Assembly (NCBI GenBank): GCA_905373785.1
Contig: CAJPUK010000011.1
Span: 1 to 26,378, forward strand
Direction: 5' to 3'
Length of the DNA: 26,378 nucleotides
Source: an uncultured Johnsonella sp.
GTDB lineage: Bacteria; Bacillota; Clostridia; Lachnospirales; Lachnospiraceae
Position 1 is the first letter of the stretch. The number at the start of each line of letters is the position of its first letter. Made by a program: the position numbers and the translations under genes. Shown piece by piece: positions 24,021 through 26,378 of this stretch. The notes under the pieces are model-generated. The model made no database searches. It worked only from the letters and a program-made list of their open reading frames with translations, and had not been told where the DNA came from.

Positions 24021-24593
24021 TTATTTATTTAGATAAGCCTTAAGCATTGTCTTAAGCATCTCTTTGAGTTTTATAATATCTATATTGTCAAATAGATAAA
24101 TACCTGTATATAAACAGTTTATAAAAAAAGTAAATTCACGATTACTTATTACTATATACTCTTCCAATCCTTCTTTTTTACAAAATTCTACAAAGTCGTC
24201 AAGACTCTCATCATATATTTTTTCAAATAAAAGTTTAAATCTGTCATTCCCCTGTAACTCTATAAGAAATATAGTATATAAATCTTTATATGGATTTTTA
24301 TCCAAAATTTTATCAAGTAAAATATCAATAATTTTTTCTTTTCTGTCCAACTTTCCATCCTTCATATAGTCCAACACAATACTTTTTCTGTACTGTCTGC
24401 CGTCTTTTAAAAGTTCCAGAAAAATCTCTTCCTTATTGGAGAAATGATGGTACATCCCTCCCTTGGATATACCTACTTCCTGTACGATCTCATCCATAGT
24501 AGTTTTGGAATATCCGTTTTCTATAAAAAGTTTTAAAGCAACTTCTTTGATCTGCTCTCTTCTTTTTTCCTTGCTTAGTCTTTTTCTCTCCAT
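24021..24593 (-). CDS. TetR-family transcriptional repressor
   Basis: A 190-residue regulator. The N-terminal helix-turn-helix is clear: KRREQIKEVALKLFIENGYS (9-28), TTMDEIVQEVGISKGGMYHHF (30-50) and SNKEEIF. The C-terminal ligand-binding part is rich in Asp, Glu, Leu and Ile with no recognised specificity. It begins at an ATG preceded by AAAGGAG, and a perfect palindrome lies at its own promoter, so it very likely represses itself and the MATE gene behind it. The inducer is unknown but probably a pump substrate. Confidence 0.94.
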   Translation of the reverse strand: MERKRLSKEKRREQIKEVALKLFIENGYSKTTMDEIVQEVGISKGGMYHHFSNKEEIFLELLKDGRQYRKSIVLDYMKDGKLDRKEKIIDILLDKILDKNPYKDLYTIFLIELQGNDRFKLLFEKIYDESLDDFVEFCKKEGLEEYIVISNREFTFFINCLYTGIYLFDNIDIIKLKEMLKTMLKAYLNK

Positions 24594-24604
24594 ATTCTCT
24601 CCTT

Positions 24605-24659
24605 TTACCGACTGCGTAGTCGGTAATTAAATGCTACTACTTTTGAATTCTTCTGTCAA
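24605..24659 (-). promoter_or_regulatory. tetR-MATE promoter with palindromic TetR operator
   Basis: On the minus strand a perfect -35 TTGACA (24659-24654), a 17-base spacer and -10 TAGCAT (24636-24631, 4 of 6). Just downstream, covering the expected transcription start, is the perfect nine-base inverted repeat TTACCGACT (24605-24613) and AGTCGGTAA (24618-24626) with a four-base centre. This is a classic TetR-family operator layout. Confidence 0.88.
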
Positions 24660-24699
24660 GTATAAATTAGAGGTATTTTAAAATATCCTTTTATTGCAT

Positions 24700-24767
24700 A
24701 AAAAAACAAATCATTCTGATAAGTCATCTTTTTAAAACAACTTACCGGAATGATTTGTTTTTTTGAT
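24700..24767 (-). terminator. bidirectional-looking terminator after the EamA gene
   Basis: AAAAAACAAATCATTC (24701-24716) and GAATGATTTGTTTTTT (24747-24762) are perfect inverted repeats, with TGATAAGT and ACTTACCG extending the stem imperfectly inward. Both strands show a run of Ts after the stem. It lies 40 bases downstream of the EamA stop on the minus strand and before the tetR promoter. Confidence 0.88.
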
Positions 24768-24806
24768 TACAGTTAAGGCAGGCTACTACCAATATTCATA
24801 ATTCGT

Positions 24807-25700
24807 CTAATTTATTTGCGCTATGATCACTCCTACAAATACCAAAGCACAACCAAGCATCTCCCTAAGACTCAAAGCCTGCCCTATTATAAGCCATGCG
24901 GCTATTGCAGCTATAACCGACTCAAGACTCATTATAAGAGAAGCGACCGTAGGCTTTAGATACTTTTGACCAAGCATCTGCGTGGTATATGCAAGCCCCG
25001 TACTTAAAATACCGGTATATGCCAAAGGCAACCATGCAGTCTTAATTCCTTCTAAGTTGACCCCCTCAAAAATAAGCATAAAAACAAAGGAAATAAGCCC
25101 TGCAAAAAGATTTTGAGTACAGGAAAGCACTATTACATATGACTTTGGCACATACTGATCCACAATAAGTATTTGTAAGGCAAACATTACTGCACAAATA
25201 AATGCAAGTATATCACCCATTTCTAAAACTAAGCCTTCTTTTATACAAAGCAGATACATACCCACAACCGCTATGGCTATAGCTATCCAAATACTCAGTC
25301 CGTGTTTTTTCCCTAAAAACATTCCTATAATAGGTATTATGAGTATGTACAATGTAGTTATAAAGCTTACATTCGCAACGGAAGAACCTATAAGGGCAAA
25401 TTGTTGCAAATTGACCGCCAGGAAAAATACTACCGCACAAAATGCAGCACCTATTACACTTGAGTTTCTTTTTCTTATATAGACTTCCTTTTCTTCCTCT
25501 GCATTCTTTTGCTTTTTAAGCTCCATAATTGCCCAAGGCATAGTTACGGCAGCACCGAGTAAAAGTCTTCCGGTATTAAAAGTATAGGGACCTATATGAT
25601 CCATACCCACACTTTGAGCAACAAAGGCAACTCCCCATATAAGCGCTGTTAAAAACAGCAGAAAAAAACCTAATATCTTCTTCTCACTTGATTTTTTCAT
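24807..25700 (-). CDS. EamA/DMT-family transporter
   Basis: A 297-residue protein with ten hydrophobic helices in two EamA repeats: the first opens LLFLTALIWGVAFVAQSVG (about 13-31), and the second covers about residues 150-297, with YTGILSTGLAYTTQMLGQKY typical of the family. Members export amino acids, nucleotides or metabolites. The ATG at 25700 (MKKSSEKK) was chosen; a TTG at 25709 gives three more residues but sits too close to the GGGGAG site. Substrate is unknown. It stands alone between argS and the terminator before tetR. Confidence 0.9.
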   Translation of the reverse strand: MKKSSEKKILGFFLLFLTALIWGVAFVAQSVGMDHIGPYTFNTGRLLLGAAVTMPWAIMELKKQKNAEEEKEVYIRKRNSSVIGAAFCAVVFFLAVNLQQFALIGSSVANVSFITTLYILIIPIIGMFLGKKHGLSIWIAIAIAVVGMYLLCIKEGLVLEMGDILAFICAVMFALQILIVDQYVPKSYVIVLSCTQNLFAGLISFVFMLIFEGVNLEGIKTAWLPLAYTGILSTGLAYTTQMLGQKYLKPTVASLIMSLESVIAAIAAWLIIGQALSLREMLGCALVFVGVIIAQIN

Positions 25701-25858
25701 AAATATCAACTCTCCCCTTAATATAATATTTACTGCTTTACTAAGCTTTCGATACTTTTACCGCCTTACACTATGCATAAAGAGTAATCAGTTGAAATAT
25801 CATTTAGCCGGTATTCTATACCGACATATACCCTTCACAGAATACTAATCTAAGTACT

Positions 25859-26378
25859 CTACATTCTTTCAGGTGCCTTGATTGCCAATATATCAATACA
25901 ATCCTCAAGCACAGACTTTGTAAGAAGAATCAATGCCAGGTATGAGAGTTTTCTTTCCTTATCTTCCTCCGATAATATTTTTACTTCATGATAAAAACTG
26001 TTAAAAAGATTGGAAAGTGAATATATGTATTGGCAAATCCTATGCGGCGCTATTTCTTTCCATGCATTATTAAGTACATAATTAAATTTACTAAGTTCCA
26101 GTCCAAGCGCCTTCTCACTCTCATGTATTGCCGGTTTTAGATAAGAATAATCAACCTTTACATCCGAGCTTTCTTCATATTTTGCAAGTATGGACTTGAT
26201 TCTTACTATTGTATACAATATGTAAGGACCGGTATTTCCCTCAAATGAAGTAAATCTGTCTATATCAAATATATAGTCCTTCGCTGCCTGATTGGACAGA
26301 TCACCGTACTTAAGCGCTGCAAGCCCGACTGTCGCAGCTATGTTATTAGCCTCTTCATCCTCTATATCTCTGTTATCT
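25859..26378 (-). CDS. argS: arginyl-tRNA synthetase, C-terminal part (5' end outside window)
   Basis: An open frame of 172 residues continues to the window edge, so the N-terminal part is missing. It contains ALKYGDLSN and FEGNTGPYILYT, the segment of class I ArgS at the end of the catalytic domain. This is followed by the DALR anticodon-binding helical domain (KFNYVLNNAWKEIAPHRICQY, FYHEVKIL) and the ending LAIKAPERM, which is diagnostic of ArgS. The enzyme charges tRNA-Arg in the cytoplasm. It is a housekeeping gene with no apparent link to its neighbours here. Confidence 0.95.
   Translation of the reverse strand, partial: DNRDIEDEEANNIAATVGLAALKYGDLSNQAAKDYIFDIDRFTSFEGNTGPYILYTIVRIKSILAKYEESSDVKVDYSYLKPAIHESEKALGLELSKFNYVLNNAWKEIAPHRICQYIYSLSNLFNSFYHEVKILSEEDKERKLSYLALILLTKSVLEDCIDILAIKAPERM

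Noticed and set aside
1..26378. CRISPR arrays, insertion sequences, tRNA or rRNA genes
   Set aside because: No regular direct-repeat arrays, transposase genes or tRNA-like cloverleaf sequences were noticed on reading the window. Short repeats found are listed separately.

Overview
AT-rich DNA from an anaerobic, selenocysteine-using, amino-acid-fermenting member of the Clostridia (Firmicutes). The evidence is a complete D-proline reductase (prd) operon with two in-frame UGA (Sec) codons, a complete clostridial rnf operon, strong AGGAGG-type ribosome binding sites, and a cell-wall-binding surface protein. The overall look fits Lachnospiraceae or Peptostreptococcaceae-like Clostridia, but the genus cannot be fixed from the sequence. 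Every gene except one small CYTH gene is on the minus strand, so the window reads biologically from right to left.

Right to left: (1) the 3' part of argS (cut by the window edge) and an EamA-type exporter. (2) A TetR repressor and MATE efflux pump pair, with a clear promoter and palindromic operator. (3) The rnfCDGEAB operon, encoding the ion-pumping ferredoxin:NAD+ oxidoreductase. (4) A lone CYTH phosphohydrolase-type gene on the plus strand, divergent from (5) a 1594-residue secreted protein with cell-wall-binding motifs, a Gly/Ser and charged linker, and a C-terminal array of DUF1533/HID-like domains. (6) The prd operon: prdC (selenoprotein), prdA (pyruvoyl proprotein), a small CBO2463/CBO2479-type gene, prdB (catalytic selenoprotein), prdD, prdE and prdF (proline racemase). 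(7) In the same direction, a POT-type peptide transporter, an Xaa-Pro peptidase, a prolyl iminopeptidase-like hydrolase and a TSUP permease.

Together, regions 3, 6 and 7 look like a Stickland proline unit. Proline-containing peptides could be imported and hydrolysed to L-proline, racemised by PrdF, and reduced to 5-aminovalerate by PrdAB. PrdC, an RnfC-like selenoprotein, could carry electrons to the reductase, and Rnf nearby could couple the same NADH/ferredoxin pool to ion-motive force. The catalytic assignments of the prd and rnf genes rest on well-known families. The peptide-supply link and the regulatory elements are inferred from gene order and from sequence read by eye.

Points worth a second look: prdD and prdE are a paralogue of prdA split exactly at the pyruvoyl-forming cleavage site; a terminator-like hairpin lies inside the prd operon between prdB and prdD; a long imperfect inverted repeat lies in the prdC leader; RnfE has a Cys-rich tail; the peptide transporter lacks the first Glu of its family ExxER motif; and several other inverted repeats overlap promoters.
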